Below, piece after piece: positions 7,219-19,359 of a DNA stretch of 64,000 nucleotides. The DNA comes from Phalacrocorax aristotelis (taxonomy: Eukaryota > Chordata > Aves > Suliformes > Phalacrocoracidae), in the NCBI RefSeq assembly GCF_949628215.1, contig NW_027441308.1, forward strand, positions 1 through 64,000, in the 5' to 3' direction. Below the pieces are notes generated by a model, which was given only the letters and a program-made list of their open reading frames with translations, ran no database searches and was not told where the DNA came from. How positions within the stretch are numbered: position 1 is the first letter of the stretch; every line of letters starts with the position of its first letter. Made by a program: the position numbers and the translations under genes.

Positions 7219-8622
7219 CCGTCGATCGACCCTGACCAAAGCCTCCCCTTGCGCAGGGGCTTCCGGACACAGCGCCCCTTCCCCGCGCTACTGCTACGGG
7301 CCCCTGCGCCGAGGGGGAATCCAGTGCGCTTGAGGGCCGGCTCGCTGCCTTCACGACAGGGCCTGGGGGCGGCCAAGGGCTACGCAGCACGCTTCAGGGG
7401 AGGTGCCGGGGCTGGGGGCAGGCGCACGGGGCAAGGGGGGGCCAGGGGAGGCTGAGCGGGAGCTCCGGCGAGCCGGGGAGGCGGCCATCATCTGCGCCCT
7501 GGGCAGGGGGAAAAGGTCCTCCTCCTTCCCCTCTTCCCTTCTGTCAGCTCCCGGGGAACTCACCGCTTCTCGGGGAGCGGCCGCACCTGGAAGCCCCCAG
7601 AAATCAACACGAATCCAACCCCAAAAATACACCGCGCCTACCGTACGCGGCACGGCCGCCCGGCACCCGAGCGCCGGAAGACCGCGCCTCCCGCCACGCC
7701 CCGGCGAACCACGTGACAGGGCCGGCAGCCACTGCGCCAGGACTACACCTCCCGGCATGCTCTGCGCCACAACGCGGCCGCCCCGCAGCCGCGCGCCGCA
7801 AGGACTACACCTCCCGGCATGCTCTGCGCCACAACACGGCCGCCCCGCAGCCGCGCCCCACAAGGACTACACCTCCCGGCATGCTCTGCGCCACAACACG
7901 GCCGCCCCGCAGCCGCGCCCCACAAGGACTACACCTCCCGGCATGCTCTGCGCCACAACACGGCCGCACGGCCAGTCGCCAGGCGCAACACCACAGCTCC
8001 CGGCACGCCGCCAGCCCGCCCTCCCCGCTCTCGGACCCTGCGGGCCACCGTCCCTCCCGCCGATGCACCCGCAAGCCCCACCGAGCCCTCAGCACAGCCT
8101 CGCTCTCCCCACCGCCCGCTCCGACCCGGCGCTGCCCCGCCGCAGCCCTCCTCGGGGCTTGACCCGGGACGCAGCGCTCCACCACCCAGCCCCCGCTCAC
8201 CTCCTCCCTCGCTACAGTCGCAGCCCGCTGACGCTCGGCCACAGCTCCACTCCGCTCCGCCCTCGGCTCACACTGGCCCCCCGGAGCCGGGCACCACCCC
8301 TTTTCCAGGGAGGAGCCGGCACCGTCAGCCCCACCGCCCGCACCTGGGGCTCCTCCATCCAGACCCCGCCCACAGCTGAGGCGCAGCAGCAACGGGGGCC
8401 CCCTCCTCTCACCCCCACAGTGCACCACCTCCTCCCCTGGGCTCCATCACAGCCCCTTGCCCCACGCAAAGGCAGCGCAAACGCAGCCCTGAGGGCAAAG
8501 GAGAGGGCAGGTGTTTGTGCAGGCGCGCACGTAACAAGTCCCAGGAGCCATTCGTGGATCAGGGTCCCCAGCGCTCCCCTCCTGCCCCAAGGCCACCTCG
8601 GCCGCCGTTGCCGCAGCCGCAC
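7219..8622. promoter_or_regulatory. CpG-rich promoter block, unit 2
   Basis: ETS-type CCGGAAG at 7674-7680, E-box CACGTGAC from 7710. Minus-strand donor signals end at 7563 (GTGAGT) and 8200 (GTGAGC). The segment before LTR A reads GGGGGCCCCCTCCTCTC, shared with units 8, 11 and 12. Confidence 0.7.
7740..8014 (+). promoter_or_regulatory. ZNF143-type minisatellite, unit 2 (4+1 copies)
   Basis: Conserved copies start at 7742, 7804, 7866 and 7928; the diverged copy starts at 7990. All steps are 62 bp. Confidence 0.8.
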
Positions 8623-9202
8623 GGAGCTGGTGTTGGCTGGGATAGTGCTCATTTTCTCCACAGTAGCTAGGAAGGGATACGTTTTGGATTTATGCTCAAA
8701 ACACCGTTAATAATGTAGAGATGTTTTGGTTCTTGCTGAGCACTGCTTCCACAGTCAGGGCCTCTTCTGGTTCTCTCAGTGCCCCACCAGCAAGTAGGCT
8801 GGGAGAGGGCACAGCTGGGAAAGCTTTCCCAGCTAACTGACCAAAGGGATATTCCATACCATTTGACATCATGCTCAGCACACGCAGCTGGGGGAAGAAG
8901 GGGGAGTCCTTGGGGGGGGGGGGGGGGGGGCTACGGCACTTGTCTCCCTAAGTAACCGTTACACATGACAGAGCCCTGCTTTCCCAGGGGTGGCTCAACA
9001 CCTGCCCGCCGAAAAGGAGGAGTGAATTAATTCCTTGCTTTGCTTCCACGCACAGCTTTTGCTTTACCTATTAAACAGTCTTGATCTCAACCCATGATTT
9101 TTCTCACTCTTACCCTTCCAGCTCTCTCCCCCAGCCCACTGAGGGTGGAGCGAGCAAGCAGCTCCCTGGTGCAGAGTTGCCAGCTGGGGCTAAGCCACGG
9201 CA
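8623..9202 (+). mobile_element. Solo LTR A, unit 2
   Basis: Poly-G run of 19 at 8912-8930. GAGAGGGCACAGC near 8805 (GGACACAGC in most units) is shared with units 8, 11 and 12. Confidence 0.72.
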
Positions 9203-10957
9203 CGCGCTTGCCCTGGTTTGGCAGGGAACGGACCGTCCGTCGCCTGGCTCCTGGGGCGACGGGCTGCTGGGCAGAGGGGGAGGCCACCAAAGGTGAGGAG
9301 CAAGGCACAGGACAGTAGGAAGAGAGAAGAGAAGAGCGGCATCCGGCTGGACGGGGCGGGGGGGACGTGCGTGCATGTAGTGAGAAGGCACGAGGCAGGG
9401 AACAGGACGGCCAGAGAAGGACAGGGAGCCTGACGGAGCTGGAGATAAAAGCAGCAGAGAGAGGGGAAGAGAGGCAGCAGAAAGAGGGAAGAGCAGGACA
9501 CAGACCAACAAAGAAGGAAGAGGAGCAGGCTGGAGACGCACAAAGAACCTGGGGCAGGCAGCACGACAGCGAGGGAGGAAAGAAGAATAGGGGCAGGAAG
9601 CTGGACCGAGCGCGATGGAGAAAGACAAGATAAGTGACAAGAACAGGGCAGAAAGGGAAGAATGAAGCCACGGGGACAGGGAGCCGAGACAGCCAACGAC
9701 GGAGGGAAGGGGCCGGGGAGGGAACACCACAAAACAAACCACGGGGCTACGTGGTACAGAGCACGAGAAGGCAGAGAATTAAGAATTAGGGACAGGGAGC
9801 CAGAAAAACAACAACAAAACAACACCCAAAACAAAGGGAGATGGGGAGCAAAAGGAATCGCAATGCGTACAGAAAGGAGAGAGAAACAATTCTAAAAGAG
9901 GGTCACGGGGAAGCCAGAGACAGCAAGATGGAGAAAGGACAAAAGCTACAGGCTACAGGGCAGAGAGGGAAGAATTAATGGATAGACACAGAGAGCTGGG
10001 CAGAAAGAGGTGGAGAAAGGCTGAAGATCACAAGGCCGACAGGGAAGAGAGAAGAGAGGGAGGAATTTTAAAAACAGGGGCAAGAAGCCAGAGAGAGGGA
10101 GAGGGAGGCAACACTAAAATGGGGACAAGCCACAGGGCGGCGAGGAGGGAACCGATGAATAAGAACAGGAGACCAAAGAGAACACAACGTAGAATGGAAA
10201 AAAGGAACAGCGGCCCAACAGGGAAGGAGGAATTAAAGATCAGGCACCGGGAGGCAGACAGAGGCAAATGAAGAAACAAGTGGGGGAAAAAAAAAAAAAC
10301 AAAAACCACAACAACAGCAATGGGCTACAAAGACAGACAGAGAGGGAAGAAATAAAACATAGCAGCAAGGAGCTGGACAGAGAGAGATGAGGACAAACAA
10401 ATAGCACGGGTCTACGTGACAGAGAACGTGGAATTAGAACACGGAGAGAGGGAGCTGGACAGAGAGAGAGGCCGAGAGAAAAATCTAGACGGGCTACAGC
10501 GGGCAGAGGCAGGAATTAAAACCTAGGGACAGGGAGCTGGACAGAGAGAGACGGAGGTCACAGGGAACAGCGGCAGGTGCAGGAAGAACAGGAATTCATG
10601 AATAGGGAAAGGGAGCTGGACAGAGAAGAACTCAGAAAGGCAAGAACAGTAGCAGGGTACAGAGCAGAGCAGACGAATTAAAAAGCGCGGCGGGAGCGTT
10701 GAGGCAGACAGAGAGAGATTAAGAAAAAAGTCACGGGCTACGTGGCAAAGCAGGAGGAATTCAGAAACGGGGATGGCAACCAAGGGAGAGTGAGCTGGTG
10801 AAGGATCACGGGCATTCAAAGTGAGGGACGGGGAGCTGGGAAAAGCGAGGCAGAGAAAAACAGAATCACAGAGAGAATCAAACAAAGCCAAAAAAGAAGA
10901 AACTGAACAACAGGAACAGGTGTAACCAAAGCGATGAAATCAACCAACCAGAGACGG
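9203..10957 (+). repeat. Purine-rich ~80-bp repeats (haplotype B), units 2-3
   Basis: Haplotype B markers: ACGGGGCGGGGGGGAC, ACAGGACGGCC, GAAAGGAGAGAG and TGAAGATCACAAGGCCGAC. Confidence 0.88.
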
Positions 10958-11448
10958 TGTTCCATTACGGGAACATGGAGCGTACGAATCAGTGTATCCG
11001 TCGATCTGCATTTTAGTCACTAGGCGATCGTTAACGTCAACAGAACAACAGACAACGTGCTTCTGTCAGAAAAGGATGACAAAACGCGGTTTCGTGGAGC
11101 GGACTGAGAAAACTAGCCAAGACTGCCAAGATTAAGAGCCAAGAAGGCAAAAGGCAATTCTGGCAGGGGGAGATCGCGACCACCGACTCACGGACCACCA
11201 CCGAGCCTGCGCAGTAATTTACATACAGAACGAGCAAGTTTGTACCGATCAGTAGACAGGACAATAATGAATGTGTATGAATACCTAAAATTTTGATCTA
11301 CAAATTGTACGGGAAAGGTGTGTGAGGTACGCACGCCAGGAGGAGCGATCCCCCGTGCGTCTGGCGCCGTGAATAAACAACGCCTGCTCTTTAATACTAA
11401 ATTGGCGTTGAGGAGTTGTTTCCGATTTTACCGCGTTTTTCGGTAACG
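10958..11448 (+). mobile_element. LTR-like segment B, unit 3
   Basis: Carries AAGACTGCCAAG near 11119, shared with units 4 and 13 only. Confidence 0.55.
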
Positions 11449-12385
11449 CAGGGAGTCAGACCAAGAGGGCCAGAGAAAGACAAAATACCTACAGGCTACA
11501 GGACAGAGCAGGAGGAATAAAAAAATAAAAATGGAGCCAGAGCCAGGCAGAGAGAGGCGGAGAAAGAAAAAGTAGCCACAGGCTACAGGACAGAGAGAGG
11601 GAGGACTGAAAAGACGGGGAGGCAGGGAGCCACTCAGAGCGAGATGGAGAAAGAAGGTGCGGGGAGCGCAAAAAAAAAAAAAAAAAAATTTTTTGCAGCA
11701 GGTAAGGAAAGAGAGGGGGCCAGGGGAGAGACAGGGAGGGCCCAGGATGCACAAGAGAGGCAACGGGGCCCCAGTGGCCCAGGACGCACCGCGACTCTCG
11801 CTCTCAGCGCTGCTGGCACAATTTAGCCGTTCAGATGCTTCTTTCCCCTCCTCTCCTCCCTGCCTCTTCTGCAGCTCCAGACTCTAGGCCGACCTCCACC
11901 TAAAGAGGATACGTGGGTGTCTTACCGCTCTTACGAGATGAGGCTTCCTAGGCACGTAGCCTAGCTCGCTCGTGCCCTACACGCCCGTACCCAACTCCGG
12001 GTTACGCGTACAGACCCTGCGGTGCACGTTGGTGGCCTGTCCCGCTGCGGACTGTGAAGGGGGATCCTTCCTCCCTCACCTGCAGGGACGGGCTCTCTCT
12101 TGCCTGCAGCAGGAAGGCAGCTGGCAGCCAGAGCACCTTCAGTTTCTTCTGCTTTACCTTTCGTTGGCGTCTCCAGCTTCAGCCGAGGCAGCTCCTGTCC
12201 ACAGCCGGGAAGGGCTCTGTGTGTCCCTTTTCGCCCCGGCGCCGTGAGGATGGCAAGGCCGGGCAGAGAGAAGCCACGCAAGCCTGAGACGGCCGCAGTC
12301 GACGGCGTCCCCGGGGGAAGGACAGACAACCACGTCCTCAGCACGGTCTCTGGGAGAGGGAAAGAAGAAACAGCGACCGTCATTA

Positions 12386-13666
12386 CCGTCGATCGACCCT
12401 GACCAAAGCCTCCCCTTGCGCAGGGGCTTCCGGACACAGCGCCCCTTCCCCGCGCTACTGCTACGGGCCCCTGCGCCGAGGGGGAATCCAGTGCGCTTGA
12501 GGGCCGGCTCGCTGCCTTCACGACAGGGCCTGGGGGCGGCCAAGGGCTACGCAGCACGCTTCAGGGGAGGTGCCGGGGCTGGGGGCAGGCGCACGGGGCA
12601 AGGGGGGGCCAGGGGAGGCTGAGCGGGAGCTCCGGCGAGCCGGGGAGGCGGCCATCATCTGCGCCCTGGGCAGGGGGAAAAGGTCCTCCTCCTTCCCCTC
12701 TTCCCTTCTGTCAGCTCCCGGGGAACTCACCGCTTCTCGGGGAGCGGCCGCACCTGGAAGCCCCCAGAAATCAACACGAATCCAACCCCAAAAATACACC
12801 GCGCCTACCGTACGCGGCACGGCCGCCCGGCACCCGAGCGCCGGAAGACCGCGCCTCCTGCCACGCCCCGGCGAACCACGTGACAGGGCCGGCAGCCACT
12901 GCGCCAGGACTACACCTCCCGGCATGCTCTGCGCCACAACACGGCCGCCCGGCAGCCGCGCGCCGCAAGGACTACACCTCCCGGCATGCTCTGCGCCACA
13001 ACACGGCCGCACGGCCAGTCGCCAGGCGCAACACCACAGCTCCCGGCACGCCGCCAGCCCGCCCTCCCCGCTCTCGGACCCTGCGGGCCACCGTCCCTCC
13101 CGCCGATGCACCCGCAAGCCCCACCGAGCCCTCAGCACAGCCTCGCTCTCCCCACCGCCCGCTCCGACCCGGCGCTGCCCCGCCGCAGCCCTCCTCGGGG
13201 CTTGACCCGGGACGCAGCGCTCCACCACCCAGCCCCCGCTCACCTCCTCCCTCGCTACAGTCGCAGCCCGCTGACGCTCGGCCACAGCTCCGCTCCGCTC
13301 CGCCCTCGGCTCACACTGGCCCCCCGGAGCCGGGCACCACCCCTTTTCCAGGGAGGAGCCGGCACCGTCAGCCCCACCGCCCGCACCTGGGGCTCCTCCA
13401 TCCAGACCCCGCCCACAGCTGAGGCGCAGCAGCAACGGGGGGCCCCCTCCCCTCACCCCCACAGTGCACCACCTCCTCCCCTGGGCTCCATCACAGCCCC
13501 TTGCCCCACGCAAAGGCAGCGCAAACGCAGCCCTGAGGGCAAAGGAGAGGGCAGGTGTTTGTGCAGGCGCGCACGTAACAAGTCCCAGGAGCCATTCGTG
13601 GATCAGGGTCCCCAACGCTCCCCTCCTGCCCCAAGGCCACCTCGGCCGCCGTTGCCGCAGCCGCAC
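12386..13666. promoter_or_regulatory. CpG-rich promoter block, unit 3
   Basis: ETS-type site from 12841, E-box from 12877. The block has a private GGGGGGCCCCCTCCCCTC variant near 13437 and CTCCGCTCC for CTCCACTCC near 13290. Confidence 0.7.
12907..13057 (+). promoter_or_regulatory. ZNF143-type minisatellite, unit 3 (2+1 copies)
   Basis: Conserved copies start at 12909 and 12971; the diverged copy starts at 13033. The first linker has GGCCGCCCGGCAG rather than GGCCGCCCCGCAG. Confidence 0.8.
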
Positions 13667-14253
13667 GGAGCTGGTGTTGGCTGGGATAGTGCTCATTTTC
13701 TCCACAGTAGCTAGGAAGGGATACGTTTTGGATTTATGCTCAAAACACCGTTAATAATGTAGAGATGTTTTGGTTCTTGCTGAGCACTGCTTCCACAGTC
13801 AGGGCCTCTTCTGGTTCTCTCAGTGCCCCACCAGCAAGTAGGCTGGGAGAGGACACAGCTGGGAAAGCTTTCCCAGCTAACTGACCAAAGGGATATTCCA
13901 TACCATTTGACATCATGCTCAGCACACGCAGCTGGGGGAAGAAGGGGGAGTCCTTGGGGGGGGGGGGGGGGAGGGCGGGGGCTACGGCATTTCTCTCCCT
14001 AAGTAACCATTACACATGACAGAGCCCTGCTTTCCCACGAGTGGCTCAACACCTGCCCGCCGAAAAGGAGGAGTGAATTAATTCCTTGCTTTGCTTCCAC
14101 GCACAGCTTTTGCTTTACCTGTTAAACAGTCTTGATCTCAACCCATGATTTTTCTCACTCTTACCCTTCCAGCTCTCTCCCCCAGCCCACTGAGGGCGGA
14201 GCAAGCAAGCAGCTCCCTGGTGCAGAGTTGCCAGCTGGGGCTAAGCCACGGCA
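13667..14253 (+). mobile_element. Solo LTR A, unit 3 (haplotype C)
   Basis: Poly-G run of 16 at 13956-13971 followed by an AGGGCGGGGG extension. Diagnostic variants: GGCATTTCTC, CCCACGAGTGG, ACCTGTTAAAC (this keeps a TTAAA core but turns the ATTAAA poly(A) signal into GTTAAA) and GGCGGAGCAAGC. Confidence 0.72.
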
Positions 14254-16005
14254 CGCGCTTGCCCTGGTTTGGCAGGGAACGGACCGTCCGTCGCCTGGCT
14301 CCTGGGGCGACGGGCTGCTGGGCAGGGGGGGAGGCCACCAAAGGTGAGGAGCAGGGCACGGGACAGTAGGAAGAGAGAAGAGAAGAGCGGCATCCGGCTG
14401 GACGGGGGCGGGGGGGCGTGTGTGCGTGTAGTGAGAAGGCACGAGGCAGGGAACAGGACGGCCAGAGAAGGACAGGGAGCCTGACGGAGCTGGAGATAAA
14501 AGCAGCAGAGAGAGGGGAAGAGAGGCAGCAGAAAGAGGGAAGAGCAGGACACAGACCAACAAAGAAGGAAGAGGAGCAGGCTGGAGACGCACAAAGAACC
14601 TGGGGCAGGCAGCACGACAGCGAGGGAGGAAAGAAGAATAGGGGCAGGAAGCTGGACCGAGCGCGATGGAGAAAGACAAGATAAGTGACAAGAACAGGGC
14701 AGAAAGGGAAGAATGAAGCCACGGGGACAGGGAGCCGAGACAGCCAACGACGGAGGGAAGGGGCCGGGGAGGGAACACCACAAAACAAACCACGGGGCTA
14801 CGTGGTACAGAGCACGAGAAGGCAGAGAATTAAGAATTAGGGACAGGGAGCCAGAAAAACAACAACAAAACAACACCCAAAACAAAGGGAGATGGGGAGC
14901 AAAAGGAATCGCAATGCGTACAGAAAGGAGAGAGAAACAATTCTAAAAGAGGGTCACGGGGAAGCCAGAGACAGCAAGATGGAGAAAGGACAAAAGCTAC
15001 AGGCTACAGGGCAGAGAAGGAAGAATTAATGGATAGACACAGAGAGCTGGGCAGAAAGAGGTGGAGAAAGGCTGATGATCACACGGCCAACAGGGAAGAG
15101 AGAAGAGAGGGAGGAATTTTAAAAACAGGGGCAAGAAGCCAGAGAGAGGGAGAGAGAGGCAACACTAAAATGGGGACAAGCCACAGGGCGGCGAGGAGGG
15201 AACCGATGAATAAGAACAGGAGACCAAAGAGAACACAACGTAGAATGGAAAAAAGGAACAGCGGCCCAACAGGGAAGGAGGAATTAAAGATCAGGCACCG
15301 GGAGGCAGACAGAGACAAACGAAGAAACAAGTGAAAAAAAACAAAAACAAAACCAAAAACACAACAACAGCAATGGGCTACAAAGACAGAGAGAGAGGGA
15401 AGAAATAAAACATAGCAGCAAGGAGCTGGACAGAGAGAGATGAGGACAAACAAATAGCACGGGTCTACGTGACAGAGAACGTGGAATTAGAACACGGAGA
15501 GAGGGAGCTGGACAGAGAGAGAGGCCGAGAGAAAAATCTAGACGGGCTACAGCGGGCAGAGGCAGGAATTAAAACCTAGGGACAGGGAGCTGGACAGAGA
15601 GAGACGGAGATCACAGGGAACAGCGGCGGGTGCAGGAAGAACAGGAATTCATGAACAGGGAAAGGGAGCTGGACAGAGAAGAACTCAGAAAGGCAAAAAC
15701 AGTAGCAGGGTACAGAGCAGACGAATTAAAAAGCGCGGCGGGAGCGTTGAGGCAGACAGAGAGAGATTAAGAAAAAAGTCACGGGCTACGTGGCAAAGCA
15801 GGAGGAATTCAGAAACGGGGATGGCAACCAAGGGAGAGTGAGCTGGTGAAGGATCACGGGCATTCAAAGTGAGGGACGGGGAGCTGGGAAAAGCGAGGCA
15901 GAGAAAAACAGAATCACAGAGAGAATCAAACAAAGCCAAAAAAGAAGAAACTGAACAACAGGAACAGGTGTAACCAAAGCGATGAAATCAACCAACCAGA
16001 GACGG
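14254..16005 (+). repeat. Purine-rich ~80-bp repeats (haplotype C), units 3-4
   Basis: Haplotype C markers: GGCGTGTGTGCGTG near 14415, TGATGATCACACGG near 15073, a remodelled A/C-rich stretch near 15332-15365 and the loss of one AGCAG near 15712. Confidence 0.88.
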
Positions 16006-16496
16006 TGTTCCATTACGGGAACATGGAGCGTACGAATCAGTGTATCCGTCGATCTGCATTTTAGTCACTAGGTGATCGTTAACGTCAACAGAACAACAGA
16101 CAACGTGCTTCTGTCAGAAAAGGATGACAAAACGCGGTTTCGTGGAGCGGACTGAGAAAACTAGCCAAGACTGCCAAGATTAAGAGCCAAGAAGGCAAAA
16201 GGCAATTCTGGCAGGGGGAGATCGCGACCACCGACTCACGGACCACCACCGAGCCTGCGCAGTAATTTACATACAGAACGAGCAAGTTTGTACCGATCAG
16301 TAGACAGGACAATAATGAATGTGTATGAATACCTAAAATTTTGATCTACAAATTGTACGGGAAAGGTGTGTGAGGTACGCACGCCAGGAGGAGCGATCCC
16401 CCGTGCGTCTGGCGCCGTGAATAAACAACGCCTGCTCTTTAATACTAAATTGGCGTTGAGGAGTTGTTTCCGATTTTACCGCGTTTTTCGGTAACG
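16006..16496 (+). mobile_element. LTR-like segment B, unit 4
   Basis: Carries AAGACTGCCAAG and a private TAGGTGATCG near 16070. Confidence 0.55.
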
Positions 16497-17437
16497 CAGG
16501 GAGTCAGACCAAGAGGGCCAGAGAAAGACAAAATACCTACAGGCTACAGGACAGAGCAGGAGGAATAAAAAAATAAAAATGGAGCCAGAGCCAGAGCCAG
16601 GCAGAGAGAGGCGGAGAAAGAAAAAGTAGCCACAGGCTACAGGACAGAGAGAGGGAGGACTGAAAAGACGGGGAGGCAGGGAGCCACTCAGAGCGAGATG
16701 GAGAAAGAAGGTGCGGGGAGCGCAAAAAAAAAAAAAAAAATTTTTTGCAGCAGGTAAGGAAAGAGAGGGGGCCAGGGGAGAGACAGGGAGGGCCCAGGAT
16801 GCACAAGAGAGGCAACGGGGCCCCAGTGGCCCAGGACGCACCGCGACTCTCGCTCTCAGCGCTGCTGGCACAATTTAGCCGTTCAGATGCTTCTTTCCCC
16901 TCCTCTCCTCCCTGCCTCTTCTGCAGCTCCAGACTCTAGGCCGACCTCCACCTAAAGAGGATACGTGGGTGTCTTACCGCTCTTACGAGATGAGGCTTCC
17001 TAGGCACGTAGCCTAGCTCGCTCGTGCCCTACACGCCCGTACCCAACTCCGGGTTACGTGTACAGACCCTGCGGTGCACGTTGGTGGCCTGTCCCGCTGC
17101 GGACTGTGAAGGGGGATCCTTCCTCCCTCACCTGCAGGGACAGGCTCTCTCTTGCCTGCAGCAGGAAGGCAGCTGGCAGCCAGAGCGCCTTCAGTTTCTT
17201 CTGCTTTACCTTTCGTTGGCGTCTCCAGCTTCAGCCGAGGCAGCTCCTGTCCACAGCCGGGAAGGGCTCTGTGTGTCCCTTTTCGCCCCGGCGCCGTGAG
17301 GATGGCAAGGCCGGGCAGAGAGAAGCCACGCAAGCCTGAGACGGCCGCAGTCGACGGCGTCCCCGGGGGAAGGACAGACAACCACGTCCTCAGCACGGTC
17401 TCTGGGAGAGGGAAAGAAGGAACAGCGACCGTCATTA

Positions 17438-18778
17438 CCGTCGATCGACCCTGACCAAAGCCTCCCCTTGCGCAGGGGCTTCCGGACACAGCGCCCCTTC
17501 CCCGCGCTACTGCTACGGGCCCCTGCGCCGAGGGGGAATCCAGTGCGCTTGAGGGCCGGCTCGCTGCCTTCACGACAGGGCCTGGGGGCGGCCAAGGGCT
17601 ACGCAGCACGCTTCAGGGGAGGTGCCGGGGCTGGGGGCAGGCGCACGGGGCAAGGGGGGGCCAGGGGAGGCTGAGCGGGAGCTCCGGCGAGCCGGGGAGG
17701 CGGCCATCATCTGCGCCCTGGGCAGGGGGAAAAGGTCCTCCTCCTTCCCCTCTTCCCTTCTGTCAGCTCCCGGGGAACTCACCGCTTCTCGGGGAGCGGC
17801 CGCACCTGGAAGCCCCCAGAAATCAACACGAATCCAACCCCAAAAATACACCGCGCCTACCGTACGCGGCACGGCCGCCCGGCACCCGAGCGCCGGAAGA
17901 CCGCGCCTCCTGCCACGCCCCGGCGAACCACGTGACAGGGCCGGCAGCCACTGCGCCAGGACTACACCTCCCGGCATGCTCTGCGCCACAACGCGGCCGC
18001 CCCGCAGCCGCGCGCCGCAAGGACTACACCTCCCGGCATGCTCTGCGCCACAACACGGCCGCCCCGCAGCCGCGCCCCACAAGGACTACACCTCCCGGCA
18101 TGCTCTGCGCCACAACACGGCCGCACGGCCAGTCGCCAGGCGCAACACCACAGCTCCCGGCACGCCGCCAGCCCGCCCTCCCCGCTCTCGGACCCTGCGG
18201 GCCACCGTCCCTCCCGCCGATGCACCCGCAAGCCCCACCGAGCCCTCAGCACAGCCTCGCTCTCCCCACCGCCCGCTCCGACCCGGCGCTGCCCCGCCGC
18301 AGCCCTCCTCGGGGCTTGACCCGGGACGCAGCGCTCCACCACCCAGCCCCCGCTCACCTCCTCCCTCGCTACAGTCGCAGCCCGCTGACGCTCGGCCACA
18401 GCTCCACTCCGCTCCGCCCTCGGCTCACACTGGCCCCCCGGAGCCGGGCACCACCCCTTTTCCAGGGAGGAGCCGGCACCGTCAGCCCCACCGCCCGCAC
18501 CTGGGGCTCCTCCATCCAGACCCCGCCCACAGCTGAGGCGCAGCAGCAACGGGGGCCCCCCCTCTCACCCCCACAGTGCACCACCTCCTCCCCTGGGCTC
18601 CATCACAGCCCCTTGCCCCACGCAAAGGCAGCGCAAACGCAGCCCTGAGGGCAAAGGAGAGGGCAGGTGTTTGTGCAGGCGCGCACGTAACAAGTCCCAG
18701 GAGCCATTCGTGGATCAGGGTCCCCAACGCTCCCCTCCTGCCCCAAGGCCACCTCGGCCGCCGTTGCCGCAGCCGCAC
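17438..18778. promoter_or_regulatory. CpG-rich promoter block, unit 4
   Basis: ETS-type site from 17893, E-box from 17929; three conserved ZNF143-type cores follow. Confidence 0.7.
17959..18171 (+). promoter_or_regulatory. ZNF143-type minisatellite, unit 4 (3+1 copies)
   Basis: Conserved copies start at 17961, 18023 and 18085; the diverged copy starts at 18147. The first linker has CAACGCGG where later ones have CAACACGG, so individual copies can be tracked. Confidence 0.8.
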
Positions 18779-19359
18779 GGAGCTGGTGTTGGCTGGGATA
18801 GTGCTCATTTTCTCCACAGTAGCTAGGAAGGGATACGTTTTGGATTTATGCTCAAAACACCGTTAATAATGTAGAGATGTTTTGGTTCTTGCTGAGCACT
18901 GCTTCCACAGTCAGGGCCTCTTCTGGTTCTCTCAGTGCCCCACCAGCAAGTAGGCTGGGAGAGGACACAGCTGGGAAAGCTTTCCCAGCTAACTGACCAA
19001 AGGGATATTCCATACCATTTGACATCATGCTCAGCACACGCAGCTGGGGGAAGAAGGGGGAGTCCTTGGGGGGGGGGGGGGGGGGGGCTACGGCATTTCT
19101 CTCCCTAAGTAACCGTTACACATGACAGAGCCCTGCTTTCCCACGAGTGGCTCAACACCTGCCCGCCGAAAAGGAGGAGTGAATTAATTCCTTGCTTTGC
19201 TTCCACGCACAGCTTTTGCTTTACCTGTTAAACAGTCTTGATCTCAACCCATGATTTTTCTCACTCTTACCCTTCCAGCTCTCTCCCCCAGCCCACTGAG
19301 GGCGGAGCAAGCAAGCAGCTCCCTGGTGCAGAGTTGCCAGCTGGGGCTAAGCCACGGCA
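18779..19359 (+). mobile_element. Solo LTR A, unit 4 (haplotype C)
   Basis: Poly-G run of 20 at 19068-19087. It shares the unit 3 variants, including GTTAAA in place of the ATTAAA poly(A) signal near 19227. Confidence 0.72.

Larger units (their letters stand above)
5174..10344 (+). repeat. Macrosatellite unit 2 (5171 bp, 4 ZNF143-type copies)
   Basis: Full unit in the same order and orientation as unit 1. It lacks the small indels seen at 350-2260, so it is a better reference copy. The mixed exon-like stretch lies at about 6612-7218. The poly-G run is 19 long. Spacer haplotype B follows LTR A. It shares the variants CCCGCCACG (near 7690) and CCCCAGCGCTCC (near 8570) with units 11 and 12, although it has four minisatellite copies and they have two. 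Confidence 0.97.
10345..15397 (+). repeat. Macrosatellite unit 3 (5053 bp, 2 ZNF143-type copies)
   Basis: Short-class unit. It has one fewer GAGCCA hexamer near 11531 and several substitutions (GACTGCC near 11122, CGCGTAC near 12005, GAGCACC near 12131, AAGAAACAGCG near 12365) that recur together only in unit 13, about 50.8 kb away. The poly-G run is 16 long and is followed by an interrupted A-GGG-C-GGGGG extension. Spacer haplotype C begins in its LTR A. The A-rich stretch near 15332-15360 is rearranged compared with haplotypes A and B. Confidence 0.97.

Noticed and set aside
7403-8710. 435-codon plus-strand reading frame through the CpG block and LTR A start, with similar long frames in other units
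   Set aside because: The frame depends on minisatellite copy number. A 62-bp copy shifts the frame, so units with 2, 3 or 4 copies give unrelated C-terminal parts (211, 304, 362 or 435 codons). The product is low-complexity P/A/R/S and all frames are open because stops are rare in this GC-rich sequence.
12518-13705. 395-codon minus-strand frame across the promoter block in unit 3
   Set aside because: It is long only because this unit has two minisatellite copies; three- and four-copy units break it. Rich in G, R and A with no recognised domain.
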